Source of the DNA: an uncultured Blautia sp.
Lineage (GTDB): Bacteria; Bacillota; Clostridia; Lachnospirales; Lachnospiraceae
Direction of reading: 5' to 3'
NCBI RefSeq assembly: GCF_947654165.1
Contig: NZ_CANTKB010000050.1
Span: forward strand, 1 to 11,123
DNA length: 11,123 bases
The translations under genes were made by a program, and so were the position numbers. Below are positions 1-6,308 of the stretch, in pieces. The notes beneath the pieces were generated by a model. The model was given only the letters and a program-made list of their open reading frames with translations, was not told the DNA's origin and made no database searches. Within the stretch, counting starts at the first letter, position 1. Each line of letters begins with the position of its first letter.

Positions 1-55
1 TGCAGCAGAAAGAATCGATGTAGACGAAACAGGAAAGATTTCCGGTCTGTTCTAA
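1..55 (+). CDS. fhs: C-terminal end of formate-tetrahydrofolate ligase (partial)
   Basis: The window opens inside a coding frame that reads, from base 2, AAERIDVDETGKISGLF and stops with TAA at 53-55. An ending of the type 'A(A)xxIDVDxxGxIxGLF' is what I remember as the extreme C-terminus of formate-tetrahydrofolate ligase, which makes 10-formyl-THF from formate, THF and ATP in the cytoplasm. The call rests on only 17 residues, but the next gene on the same strand is a formate channel, which fits formate-linked one-carbon metabolism. The rest of the gene lies left of the window. The family ending is recalled; the operon link is inferred. Confidence 0.72.
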   Translation, partial: AAERIDVDETGKISGLF

Positions 56-69
56 ATAATGAAAGAGGC

Positions 70-124
70 GGCTGCCGCATAGCAGCTATCCGGGAAACCC
101 GGGTATGCACAGGGTGTGGCAGCC
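70..124 (+). terminator. Long imperfect hairpin between fhs and focA (terminator or attenuator)
   Basis: Bases 70-80 pair with 114-124 (about 11 bp with two G-U pairs). Inside, 87-94 pair with 98-105 around an AAA loop with a CCGGG/CCCGG core. Only a weak T-rich stretch (CTATTTGTCT) follows, so it could be a leaky terminator or attenuator that lowers focA expression relative to fhs, or an mRNA-stabilising element. It does not match the ZTP or THF riboswitch consensus as I remember them. Confidence 0.5.
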
Positions 125-165
125 CTATTTGTCTAAAGAATCGGACTTGAAGGGAGCATAGAAAC

Positions 166-930
166 ATGTTTAAAGACGAATTTAAGGCCGTGTGTAACAG
201 TGCGGCAGCAAAATTAAATTTATTAAAGAGCAATCCACTTGGATACTTTGTAGCATCCATTCTTGCCGGCATCTTTGTTGCTATGGGCGGTTTTGTAGCA
301 TTTACCTTTGCCGGACATTTATCAAGTTCAGATGCAGCAGCAATCTGGGCAAAACCGGCACAGAGTGCCGCATTTGCAGCAGCACTTAGCCTGGTCATTA
401 TGGCGGGTGCAGAACTGTTTACCGGAAATAACTTTGTTATGGCAGCAGCAGGATTCAGAAAAACCGCAGCATGGGGCGATGCCTTTAAATTGTGGGGCTT
501 CTGCTGGATCGGAAACCTGGTAGGTTCTCTGTTATCTTCTGCACTTTTTGTAGCTGCAAAGGTTCCTACCGGTGCGATCGGTGACTATTTTGTGAATCTG
601 GCAGTGAATAAAACAACAACTGCTCCGGTGCCGTTGTTTATGAAGGCAGTGCTGTGTAATATTCTGGTCTGTCTTGCTGTATGGTGTGGAATCAAGATGA
701 AGTCAGAATCAGGAAAACTGATCATGATTTTCTGGTGTATTTTCGTATTCATGATTTGTGGATTTGAACATAGTATTGCTAACATGAGCAGTATCGGTGT
801 TTCTTTGCTGACAGGCAAAGTGGGAATCGGTGCATATTTCTATAACGTTCTGATCGTTACTCTCGGAAATATGGTGGGAGGCATCGTAGGTGTAGCACTT
901 CCATATCATCTGATTTCCAAAGATAAATAA
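166..930 (+). CDS. focA: Formate/nitrite transporter (FNT family) channel
   Basis: A 254-aa inner-membrane protein of the FNT family, which form pentameric channels for formate, nitrite or similar small anions. Six hydrophobic segments are visible, at roughly residues 27-50, 67-95, 108-132, 157-178, 184-206 and 222-247. Family signatures are present: ELFTGN near residues 83-88, and GFEHSIANM near 199-207, whose His202 corresponds to the conserved pore histidine. The start is set by AGGGAG at 151-156, nine bases upstream of the ATG. Length is usual for the family. It follows the probable fhs gene, so formate is the best substrate guess, feeding or draining the folate one-carbon pool. A nitrite or hydrosulfide channel cannot be excluded from sequence alone. 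It appears intact, with its own strong terminator. Confidence 0.9.
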   Translation: MFKDEFKAVCNSAAAKLNLLKSNPLGYFVASILAGIFVAMGGFVAFTFAGHLSSSDAAAIWAKPAQSAAFAAALSLVIMAGAELFTGNNFVMAAAGFRKTAAWGDAFKLWGFCWIGNLVGSLLSSALFVAAKVPTGAIGDYFVNLAVNKTTTAPVPLFMKAVLCNILVCLAVWCGIKMKSESGKLIMIFWCIFVFMICGFEHSIANMSSIGVSLLTGKVGIGAYFYNVLIVTLGNMVGGIVGVALPYHLISKDK

Positions 931-954
931 GTCTATCCTTAAAAAAATAATGGG

Positions 955-995
955 AAAACAGGCTTTCCGTTGTCGGGGAGTCTGTTTTTCTTTTT
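955..995 (+). terminator. Rho-independent terminator after focA
   Basis: Bases 955-968 pair with 975-988 (14 bp including G-U pairs) around a six-base loop. The 3' arm runs into a T-rich tract (TTTTTCTTTTT, 985-995). It sits 24 bases after the focA stop and closes the fhs-focA unit. Confidence 0.88.
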
Positions 996-1057
996 ACAGG
1001 AAAAAGAAGAAACTTGATTCCATAAGACTGTAGCTGCATTCCATTGTCAAAAGATAA

Positions 1058-1255
1058 ATGAAACATTTGATTCTTACTGGAAAAAATGGTAGTGGGAAGA
1101 CGAGTGTTTTAGAATTTTTAAATGACTATTTTATAAATCTGGTCTGGGAAAATAATTTAGATCGAGCAGAATCAGAGAATATAAAAAAGCGAATTGAGAT
1201 TCACAATGATGCAAAGCGAAATGAATGTTTTATATACTGTCTTAGGAAGATATAG
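1058..1255 (+). pseudogene. N-terminal stub of an AAA/ABC-type P-loop ATPase
   Basis: A 65-codon frame beginning MKHLILTGKNGSGKTSVLEF. The Walker A motif GKNGSGKT at residues 8-15 directly after a hydrophobic beta strand is typical of the start of AAA-family or SMC/RecF-like ATPases, including those of defence islands. The protein then runs into a short charged helix and stops at 1255, with no Walker B, signature motif or lid. It is therefore a remnant or a gene cut by an insertion. No clear Shine-Dalgarno precedes the ATG. The frame ends shortly before the inferred left end of the mobile element, so the element may have interrupted this gene, but the rest is not recognisable in the 80 bases visible beyond the right end. 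Confidence 0.55.
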
Positions 1256-1266
1256 AAAAAATACTG

Positions 1267-1299
1267 CTTTCGTAGATATGTTATGCATATCTACGAAAG
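1267..1299. repeat. Perfect 14-bp inverted repeat
   Basis: CTTTCGTAGATATG (1267-1280) and its exact reverse complement (1286-1299) flank a five-base loop. No T tract follows on either strand, so it is not a canonical terminator. It lies just after the ATPase stub and before the element-end repeats. It could be a factor-independent hairpin terminator, a binding site, or a scar. Confidence 0.7.
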
Positions 1300-1606
1300 T
1301 TATCTATGCAAATTATAGTTGATATTCCACTTATTTTAGGAAATTTAATAACTATTATATTTGATTATCAAATTCTTCGCAAACCCTTGAAAACACTAAG
1401 TTTGTAGCAAGTGTACTTTCCCTTACTCTTTCCCTTGTGTTACATTCTCCCATTAGCTTTCATGAACCTTAATATGGGAAAAATTAAGGGAAAGAAAATT
1501 TCATAACACAGTATAACATATAACAATAACAACATGGTGAACTGATTGAAATGTTTTCGATATTTAACTCTATAACTGATTATTAAAAAAATGGAGATAA
1601 GATACG
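1300..1606. other. AT-rich non-coding stretch holding the inferred left end of the element
   Basis: No convincing gene is seen here on either strand. It contains the integrase arm-type repeats at 1416-1494 and otherwise low-complexity AT-rich DNA. The exact junction with host DNA cannot be fixed from one copy, because integrases of this kind need leave only a few bases of overlap. Confidence 0.5.
1416..1494. repeat. Left-end integrase arm-type repeats
   Basis: Direct copies TTTCCCTTA (1417-1425) and TTTCCCTTGTG (1429-1439) are followed by an inverted copy. CTTTCCCTTA (1416-1425) is the exact reverse complement of TAAGGGAAAG (1485-1494). The same set in the same order recurs at 10951-11000, just beyond the integrase stop codon. 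Tn916-type elements carry integrase N-domain sites at both ends, so I take these as the left arm sites. The function is inferred. Confidence 0.65.
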
Positions 1607-1843
1607 ATGAGAACAATATTTGCAGAATACAATCCACACAGAAACAGCATTGATGTTTATACCAATGCCGGTTATATGCTCCGCATTGACTGTTGGGAAG
1701 CTGAGAAGAACTTAAAAACCACTCCTGGATCAGACTGCGCATTAAATACACTTGCTATTGATGAGCCACTTGAATATGCACGATTATATCTTGATGGTAA
1801 TATGCAAATGTGGGTAGATGCAGAAGATTCTTTGGAATTGTAA
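1607..1843 (+). CDS. Small conserved hypothetical protein, 78 aa
   Basis: A 78-aa acidic soluble protein starting MRTIFAEYNPHRNSIDVY and ending in an acidic tail. No signal peptide or membrane segment is visible. The pattern of an N-terminal beta strand, an 'ID' strand, then a 'DEPLEYARLYLDG' segment resembles small proteins often found on Firmicutes mobile elements. A link to the DUF6061 type is a recollection I cannot check. GGAG at 1593-1596, ten bases upstream, supports the start. It is monocistronic, just inside the inferred left end, and followed by a 14-bp hairpin. It faces the cargo operon convergently. Function unknown; an accessory role in element maintenance would be a guess. Confidence 0.72.
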   Translation: MRTIFAEYNPHRNSIDVYTNAGYMLRIDCWEAEKNLKTTPGSDCALNTLAIDEPLEYARLYLDGNMQMWVDAEDSLEL

Positions 1844-1848
1844 ACCAC

Positions 1849-1886
1849 AAGTAGCCTGTATGCTTTATTTTACATACAGGCTACTT
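1849..1886. terminator. 14-bp perfect hairpin between convergent genes (bidirectional terminator candidate)
   Basis: AAGTAGCCTGTATG (1849-1862) pairs exactly with 1873-1886 across a ten-base loop. It lies between the 78-aa gene (+) and the HAD gene (-), whose 3' ends converge here. T tracts are poor on both sides, so termination efficiency is uncertain, but position and perfect pairing favour a shared terminator. Confidence 0.65.
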
Positions 1887-1961
1887 AATCAAAATCACCA
1901 TAATTGATCAAGCAAGTTTTTTTAATATACCTCGGAGTCATTTTCGTTCGATCTTTCATCG

Positions 1962-2597
1962 CTAATAAAATTTCTCTGAAGTGATAGCAGATAACAGATT
2001 GGCAGGTTTTTCTAAAAAATAATCTGCTTTTATGTGCTTATTATGACTGCCCCATACTGCTAAAGCAAAATCAATTCCCGCATTTTCCGCACATTTACTG
2101 TCATATTTGCTATCTCCGATATAAAGTACTTTCCTATGGTCTGTTTTTGATAATTCCACATATTTCAAAATCGGTGCGGCATTGGGTTTATGTTCCTGTG
2201 TATCGTCTGCACATATGATTGTTTTGAAATAATGACTGATACCAAACGGACAAAAATCATGTGTAAATTCTTCCCTTGTCTTTGATGTGACAATCCCCAT
2301 TTCATAATCCAGACTTAGAAGATTTTTCAATAATTCAACGATTCCGTCAAATACTTTAATGTTATTTGTATAGTTACGCATATTTTTATCCCATAATTCT
2401 ATCGCATAGGAAGTGTCTTTTATCGCAAGTTTTTTCAAAGCGTCTGTTCCTGTAATCCCTAACGCAAATCTTAGTTCAGAACATGGTATCTCTCTCCCGG
2501 ACAATCCCTTTATAGTTTCCTGTAAAGAATGTAATACAGCATATTCCGTATCAATCAGAGTGCCGTCAATGTCAAAAACGATATGCTTATACTTCAT
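1962..2597 (-). CDS. HAD-superfamily phosphatase, phosphoglycolate phosphatase-like
   Basis: A 211-aa cytoplasmic HAD hydrolase. All four motifs are visible: DIDGT (Asp9 nucleophile, Asp11 acid/base), Thr/Ser at 104-105 (VTSK), Lys137 (EHKPNAAP) and GDSKYD (Asp162, Asp166 for Mg2+). The helical cap between motifs I and II is of the Gph/beta-phosphoglucomutase type, so the substrate is probably a small phosphorylated metabolite, but it cannot be named. I chose the ATG at 2597 because AAAGGTGG lies just upstream and this start overlaps the end of the acetyltransferase gene by 11 bases, implying translational coupling. An upstream in-frame ATG at 2624 is less likely. It is the last gene of the cargo operon. 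Confidence 0.87.
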   Translation of the reverse strand: MKYKHIVFDIDGTLIDTEYAVLHSLQETIKGLSGREIPCSELRFALGITGTDALKKLAIKDTSYAIELWDKNMRNYTNNIKVFDGIVELLKNLLSLDYEMGIVTSKTREEFTHDFCPFGISHYFKTIICADDTQEHKPNAAPILKYVELSKTDHRKVLYIGDSKYDSKCAENAGIDFALAVWGSHNKHIKADYFLEKPANLLSAITSEKFY

Positions 2598-3189
2598 GCT
2601 GCCACCTTTCCCTGTCTGTATCAAAATAACGTATCACCCTGCATGGATTTCCTACTGCAACACAATTAGGCGGGATAGGGCGGGTAACTACACTTCCAGC
2701 CCCTATCACGCTGTTTTTTCCTATAGTGACTCCGGGCAGAAGAATACAGCCGCCGCCAATCCAGACATTACTTTCTATTTCTATCGGACGTGCATAGGTT
2801 CTAAAAAATGTTGTCTGACGTTCCCTCCAATCCGGCACAAACCTTTCCTGTGGTAAGACAGGGTGTGAAGATGTATAAATCTGCACATTTGACGCAATCA
2901 ATACCCTGTCGCCAATTCGGATAGTTTTGTTATCCACAAAGGTACAATTCATATTGACGATCACATCATTTCCCAAAAAAATATTTTTTCCATAGTCGCA
3001 ATGAAAAGGCGTGTCGATTGCCACATTTTCCCCTATTCCGCCCAACAGCTCCCGAAGAATGGAAGTGCGTTTTTCTGTATCTCTATAATCAGAAAAATAA
3101 TATTTCCGTGTTAATTCCCTTGTGCGGGCAATCTGCTTTAACGTATCGCTGTCCGCTGTTTCCAAAAAATCACTGGATTCGTAATACAC
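2587..3189 (-). CDS. Maltose/galactoside O-acetyltransferase-like left-handed beta-helix protein
   Basis: A 200-aa acetyl-CoA-dependent O-acetyltransferase of the Maa/LacA/NodL family, trimeric and cytoplasmic. The N-terminal helical cap covers about residues 1-50. Hexapeptide-repeat coils run from about 55 to 185. His109 in the TSSHPVLP segment matches the catalytic histidine region, and VWIGGGCILLPGVTIG (142-157) plus VGNPCRVI (179-186) are typical of the family. The start is GTG at 3189, 12 bases after the HD gene stop, with a G-rich AGGGGGG just upstream. It overlaps the HAD gene by 11 bases. The acceptor is unknown: a sugar or oligosaccharide is likeliest. Vat- or CatB-type drug acetyltransferases share the fold, but the sequence looks more like Maa. 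Confidence 0.88.
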   Translation of the reverse strand: MYYESSDFLETADSDTLKQIARTRELTRKYYFSDYRDTEKRTSILRELLGGIGENVAIDTPFHCDYGKNIFLGNDVIVNMNCTFVDNKTIRIGDRVLIASNVQIYTSSHPVLPQERFVPDWRERQTTFFRTYARPIEIESNVWIGGGCILLPGVTIGKNSVIGAGSVVTRPIPPNCVAVGNPCRVIRYFDTDRERWQHEV

Positions 3190-3200
3190 AATATCCCCCC

Positions 3201-3800
3201 TTAACGAAAACTGTTTTCCATAACGCCCGGAAGCAGGGCATAGATAGAACAGCCAATCTGATCCTCAAACCGTTCTTTAATCTCTAAAATCTTTTTCCAT
3301 CTGTCTATTGTCGCTGGGTGAACGCCGTATCGCATTGTCACGTCTACAAATCTCTTTTCCAAAAGACAGAACCCCGAAGGCATAGCCAATGCGTCACATA
3401 ACTGTACAAGACGGTCATAATCATCATATACCGCATTTGCAACAAATTCTTTCATAAACAGGTAATCCTCATCACTGACATCAAACTCTCCGATAGATGT
3501 GGCAATATCCTGTATCATAAATGCGTGGGATATACATATTTGTGCGGCTTTTCCCCACCCACGCTCCATACAGTAACGATAGCCGTCTATCAGATGCCTT
3601 TCCGAACTCACTCCGGCATAACGTCCAATATCGTGTAACAGCCCGAAAATATACGCCTGTTCAGAAGATAAATCTTTACAGTGTGACGCAATGTTTTTAC
3701 AGGCTTCGGCTACATACCGGGAATGTTCTGCCCATGCTCCCGGATTGGATTCTGCCGCTTCCCTTAATGCCAGTTCTGCGGTCTGAATGTTCAACTCCAT
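3201..3800 (-). CDS. HD-domain metal-dependent phosphohydrolase
   Basis: A 199-aa HD-superfamily protein. The metal-binding pattern is visible: His26 (AEHSRYVAEAC), His56-Asp57 (GLLHDIGRYAG), His69 and His92 (ISHAF) as auxiliary histidines, and Asp136 (QLCDALAMP). It is about as short as HD phosphohydrolases such as YfbR- or YedJ-like enzymes and lacks GAF, PAS or GGDEF partners, so it is likely a stand-alone nucleotidase or phosphatase. The substrate cannot be inferred. The start is ATG at 3800 with AAAGGAG seven bases upstream. It follows the 79-aa gene after 76 bases containing a hairpin, and precedes the acetyltransferase by 11 bases, so it is part of the cargo operon. Confidence 0.86.
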   Translation of the reverse strand: MELNIQTAELALREAAESNPGAWAEHSRYVAEACKNIASHCKDLSSEQAYIFGLLHDIGRYAGVSSERHLIDGYRYCMERGWGKAAQICISHAFMIQDIATSIGEFDVSDEDYLFMKEFVANAVYDDYDRLVQLCDALAMPSGFCLLEKRFVDVTMRYGVHPATIDRWKKILEIKERFEDQIGCSIYALLPGVMENSFR

Positions 3801-3822
3801 TTTTAACTCCTTTCAAAAGGGC

Positions 3823-3850
3823 GGGGCTGGAAGATAAACTGTCCAGCCCC
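3823..3850 (-). terminator. 9-bp hairpin inside the cargo operon
   Basis: GGGGCTGGA (3823-3831) pairs with TCCAGCCCC (3842-3850). Read on the minus strand it is followed by GCCCTTTT, a weak terminator-like tract, ahead of the HD gene RBS. It may cause partial termination or mark an mRNA processing point between the 79-aa gene and the enzyme genes. Confidence 0.5.
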
Positions 3851-3876
3851 TTTATGATGAAATATTTACAGATAAA

Positions 3877-4116
3877 TCAGCAATCCCCGGCATAGTACGA
3901 AACAATGTTCATATAGTCCGTTGGATTCGGAACTTCTAAAACAAGCCGCAAACAGTTTTTGTTTTGGGAGTATTGCCGCCACAAACTGCCCTGTATCTTT
4001 TCTTCCCCATTGATGTTTTGTTTTTTACCATCCGGGCAGAGCATATTTACTTTGCCGGAACAGCTATTGACCGTATCTAAAAAATTTTTCATGTTCAGAA
4101 TGTTCAGTTTTACCAC
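3877..4116 (-). CDS. Small conserved hypothetical protein, 79 aa (GTG start)
   Basis: I do not recognise a function. The protein reads VKLNILNMKNFLDTVNSC after the start, is soluble, has Cys residues at the middle and the very C-terminus (YYAGDC), and shows no membrane segment. I start it at GTG 4116 because AGGAGG (complement of 4127-4132) lies ten bases upstream. The frame stays open further upstream into the AraC gene, but that part has no RBS of its own and looks unlike protein. The alternative ATG at 4092 has no RBS. It sits 88 bases after the AraC gene, behind a TATAAT-like box and a hairpin touching its RBS, and ahead of the HD gene. First product of the likely AraC-controlled part of the operon. 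Confidence 0.68.
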   Translation of the reverse strand: MVKLNILNMKNFLDTVNSCSGKVNMLCPDGKKQNINGEEKIQGSLWRQYSQNKNCLRLVLEVPNPTDYMNIVSYYAGDC

Positions 4117-4126
4117 TTTGCACTCA

Positions 4127-4167
4127 CCTCCTGTAAATGACGGATTTACTTTACAGGTATCATTATA
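4127..4167 (-). promoter_or_regulatory. -10 box and inverted repeat overlapping the RBS of the 79-aa gene
   Basis: On the minus strand a perfect TATAAT (complement of 4162-4167) lies after the AraC gene with no good -35 hexamer, as expected for an activator-dependent promoter. Just downstream CCTGTAAA (minus strand, 4157-4150) pairs perfectly with TTTACAGG (4137-4130), whose last bases are part of the AGGAGG RBS (4127-4132). It could be an operator at the start site or a hairpin that masks the RBS. Confidence 0.45.
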
Positions 4168-4204
4168 ATGCAAAAGGAATAGAAAAAATATTTCTTTTCT
4201 GCCC

Positions 4205-5116
4205 TTATCTATCACTATTCTGCCATTTTCTCCGATATTCTGTGGGTGAACAATGTGTGTATTCTCGAAAAACCTTTCCAAAATAACTGCTACTCCCCAA
4301 ACCGCACTCATGGCTGATAACGGTAACTGCTTCCTGCCCCTTTGCTAGCATCTGACAGGCAGCTTGCAGACGGTAAGCCTTTATATACTCTACGGGTGTC
4401 ATGTGCAGACAGTCATGGAACACTCTATAACACTCCCTTTCGCTTAGGTATGCTGCTGCCGCAAGTTCCGGGATAGAGATTTTCTCTCTGTAATGTTCGT
4501 GAATATATATCATCATCAGCTTTATTTTATCGTTGCTTTTATTATGTTCCCCCTTTTTTTCACGCATAGGACGGGATAGTTCAAAAAGCATGAGCCATAT
4601 TTCTGTTAGGGTTTCCCGCAGTTTTATTTCATATCCAAATTCATCACTGGATAAACGAAATGAAGCGGCAAGCAGTTTCAAAATCCTTTCTTCTTCTGCA
4701 TTGCCTGGAAAAAGCGGAATTACCTCAATCTGTGGGGCTGTTATGATAGGCGCAATATATTTTTGTTCAATCCTGCTTCCCTGTTCCCCGGCAAGTAGGG
4801 AAACATCGAAAATATGAAGTAGCTGTATATTCTTTTCTTTCTGCGATATTGCTTTTGTCATATGGAGTACATTGGAATTTACTATGCCGCCGCTTCCAGC
4901 CGGAAACAACAGTTTTCCTCCCGGCGTATCATATTCAATGCTACCACTTTCCATATAAAAAAGTTCCACTGTCTTGTGCCAGTGCCACGGTACATAATGT
5001 CCGATATACTTGTCAAGTTCTGCCCTTGAAGCGATATAGGGAAAATCTTTTTCAAAACCGGGAAGCAGTTCTTCCTTGCTTCCAGTATAAAATTCAATGC
5101 TATGGATATTTTTCAT
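4205..5116 (-). CDS. AraC-family transcriptional regulator
   Basis: A 303-aa regulator with a cupin-like sensor half and a C-terminal double helix-turn-helix. The sensor half includes HYVPWHWHKTVELFYMESG near residues 40-58, the usual 'H.H...E' start of the AraC jelly roll. The DNA-binding half runs from about 197 to 299, with YLSERECYRVF, YRLQAACQML, GLGSSSYFGKVFREYTHCSPTEYRR as HTH1, linker helix and HTH2. Length and layout are standard for sugar-responsive AraC proteins. GCAGGTG upstream of the ATG acts as RBS and a good promoter precedes it. The genes downstream on the same strand are its probable targets. The inducer is unknown; a carbohydrate would fit the neighbouring acetyltransferase, but that is inference. 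Confidence 0.92.
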   Translation of the reverse strand: MKNIHSIEFYTGSKEELLPGFEKDFPYIASRAELDKYIGHYVPWHWHKTVELFYMESGSIEYDTPGGKLLFPAGSGGIVNSNVLHMTKAISQKEKNIQLLHIFDVSLLAGEQGSRIEQKYIAPIITAPQIEVIPLFPGNAEEERILKLLAASFRLSSDEFGYEIKLRETLTEIWLMLFELSRPMREKKGEHNKSNDKIKLMMIYIHEHYREKISIPELAAAAYLSERECYRVFHDCLHMTPVEYIKAYRLQAACQMLAKGQEAVTVISHECGLGSSSYFGKVFREYTHCSPTEYRRKWQNSDR

Positions 5117-5163
5117 GTCTGTTCACCTGCACATCTGCGATTTTGTATCTGCTTTATGGATTA

Positions 5164-5193
5164 AATATACTAGAATAGCTCGGTAATTGTCAA
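5164..5193 (-). promoter_or_regulatory. Promoter of the AraC gene
   Basis: On the minus strand TTGACA (complement of 5188-5193) and TATATT (complement of 5164-5169) are separated by 18 bases, about 50 bases upstream of the AraC ATG. No other strong promoter lies in this 223-base gap. Confidence 0.65.
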
Positions 5194-5304
5194 TCAATCA
5201 AAACAGATTCATTTGGAAGATTATAAAAAATAGTGTTAAAAATCAAAGAACAGTTTTCACAGACTCTAAAAATCTGGATAACTAAAAATAAGTATATTTG
5301 TTTT

Positions 5305-5331
5305 GTGAAAAACAGGCAGTTTTACCTGCCC
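5305..5331 (-). terminator. Terminator of the mobilization operon
   Basis: On the minus strand, just after the last mob gene, GGCAG (complement of 5326-5330) and CTGCC (complement of 5315-5319) form a short stem with a six-base loop followed by TGTTTTTC. The rest of 5117-5339 holds only the AraC promoter and AT-rich DNA. Confidence 0.65.
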
Positions 5332-5339
5332 ATTTTACT

Positions 5340-6308
5340 TTAAAAATATCCTCGTTTTTCTCGCCAGTTTTTCACATAACATCGGATTCCGATATAAACC
5401 GCATGTACCAGAAGTAGCAACATAATGAGGTTTATCGGAATAATTGATTTTATCCATTTTCCGAAATAGATTATGATAGCTGTACTCATTATCACCACCA
5501 TGATGCTGATAATATCCCAGCAATATTTCCGGTAGATTTTCCCCACCTGATAGCCAGTCCCGATTATCAGCAATCCCGTTATGATAAATAAAATTCCCAT
5601 AACAATACTTACAATCAGCCAGTACACAATCCCTGAAATGATACTATTTGAGATTCCACTGCTTAACTGTCCGAAAGAATCTGCACCTGCAACAAATTTT
5701 TGAAACAGGCTTAAGATTCCTTTAGCAAACATACTGAAAAAGCTAATACAGTCACTAAAGAAAACTGGAGAAAGGATAGCAGTGAATAGTGTAATGGCTA
5801 TACTGTACCATGCCAGCAGAAACAGGATACTTTCATAACCAGCCGTCATATTTTTATATTTTTTCTCTAACTGAATTTTACGGTTATCGCATTTTTCTTT
5901 TGCTTTTTGGTAAGCAGTGCGGTCACAGTTATCGCATTTCTCATAGGGCACTTTTTTCTCAACAGCTACCTCTGTTGTCTTTTGGTGTGTCTGTGCATAG
6001 CGTTTTGCCTGTTCCGCTTTTTCATACCTAAATTTCCATGCCACGACTTCTGCGTCGGCTCTTTTCCTGCTGTCTGTCTCGTTGGCTAATTGTTCTTCTA
6101 TTTTCCTTAATCTTGTCCGCAATGCTTCGATATTCTCGACTCTGTTTTCGCTGTTCAATTTCTCGTTCAAGGTCAGCGATCTGTTTAGCTGCCTGTTCAG
6201 TTCCATAATCATCTGGTCTTTCTGATCCAGTTCGTCCTGCATCTGTTCTGTCATCTGTAGAAGTTCTTCCACTTGACCGACGTTCTCTAAGTTTACGCAT
6301 TCTCGCAT
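5340..6308 (-). CDS. Coiled-coil membrane protein overlapping the relaxase 3' end
   Basis: A 322-aa protein in two halves. Residues 5-115 form a long charged coiled coil rich in E, Q, L and R. A CDNC motif (Cys125, Cys128) and Cys140 follow, possibly a metal or disulfide site. Then come four hydrophobic segments at about 160-185, 225-255, 263-283 and 288-310, and a basic C-terminus. The first 94 codons overlap the relaxase gene in the +1 frame. GTGAGGG lies six bases upstream of the ATG, a modest RBS, and the previous coiled-coil gene in the same frame stops 18 bases earlier. RSF1010 MobB also combines mobilization with membrane segments, so a role in relaxase stabilisation or coupling to the secretion machine is an analogy, not homology I can show. 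Possibly a DUF6040-type protein (recalled, unverified). Confidence 0.8.
   Translation of the reverse strand: MRECVNLENVGQVEELLQMTEQMQDELDQKDQMIMELNRQLNRSLTLNEKLNSENRVENIEALRTRLRKIEEQLANETDSRKRADAEVVAWKFRYEKAEQAKRYAQTHQKTTEVAVEKKVPYEKCDNCDRTAYQKAKEKCDNRKIQLEKKYKNMTAGYESILFLLAWYSIAITLFTAILSPVFFSDCISFFSMFAKGILSLFQKFVAGADSFGQLSSGISNSIISGIVYWLIVSIVMGILFIITGLLIIGTGYQVGKIYRKYCWDIISIMVVIMSTAIIIYFGKWIKSIIPINLIMLLLLVHAVYIGIRCYVKNWREKRGYF

Noticed and set aside
70..124. ZTP or tetrahydrofolate riboswitch between fhs and focA
   Set aside because: The conserved cores I remember for both classes are absent; only nested stems with an AAA loop are present.
1440..1751. 103-codon minus-strand ORF with hydrophobic stretch
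   Set aside because: It runs antisense through the 78-aa gene and the left-end repeats, lacks an RBS, and its hydrophobic character comes from AT-rich non-coding DNA.
2587..3189. Antibiotic acetyltransferase of the Vat/CatB type
   Set aside because: The fold is shared, but the N-terminal helical cap and motif set match the Maa/LacA/NodL group better; resistance cannot be claimed.
4117..4311. N-terminal extension of the 79-aa gene to the ATG at 4311
   Set aside because: The extension overlaps the AraC 3' end, crosses the TATAAT box and inverted repeat, and has no RBS, whereas GTG 4116 has AGGAGG ten bases upstream.
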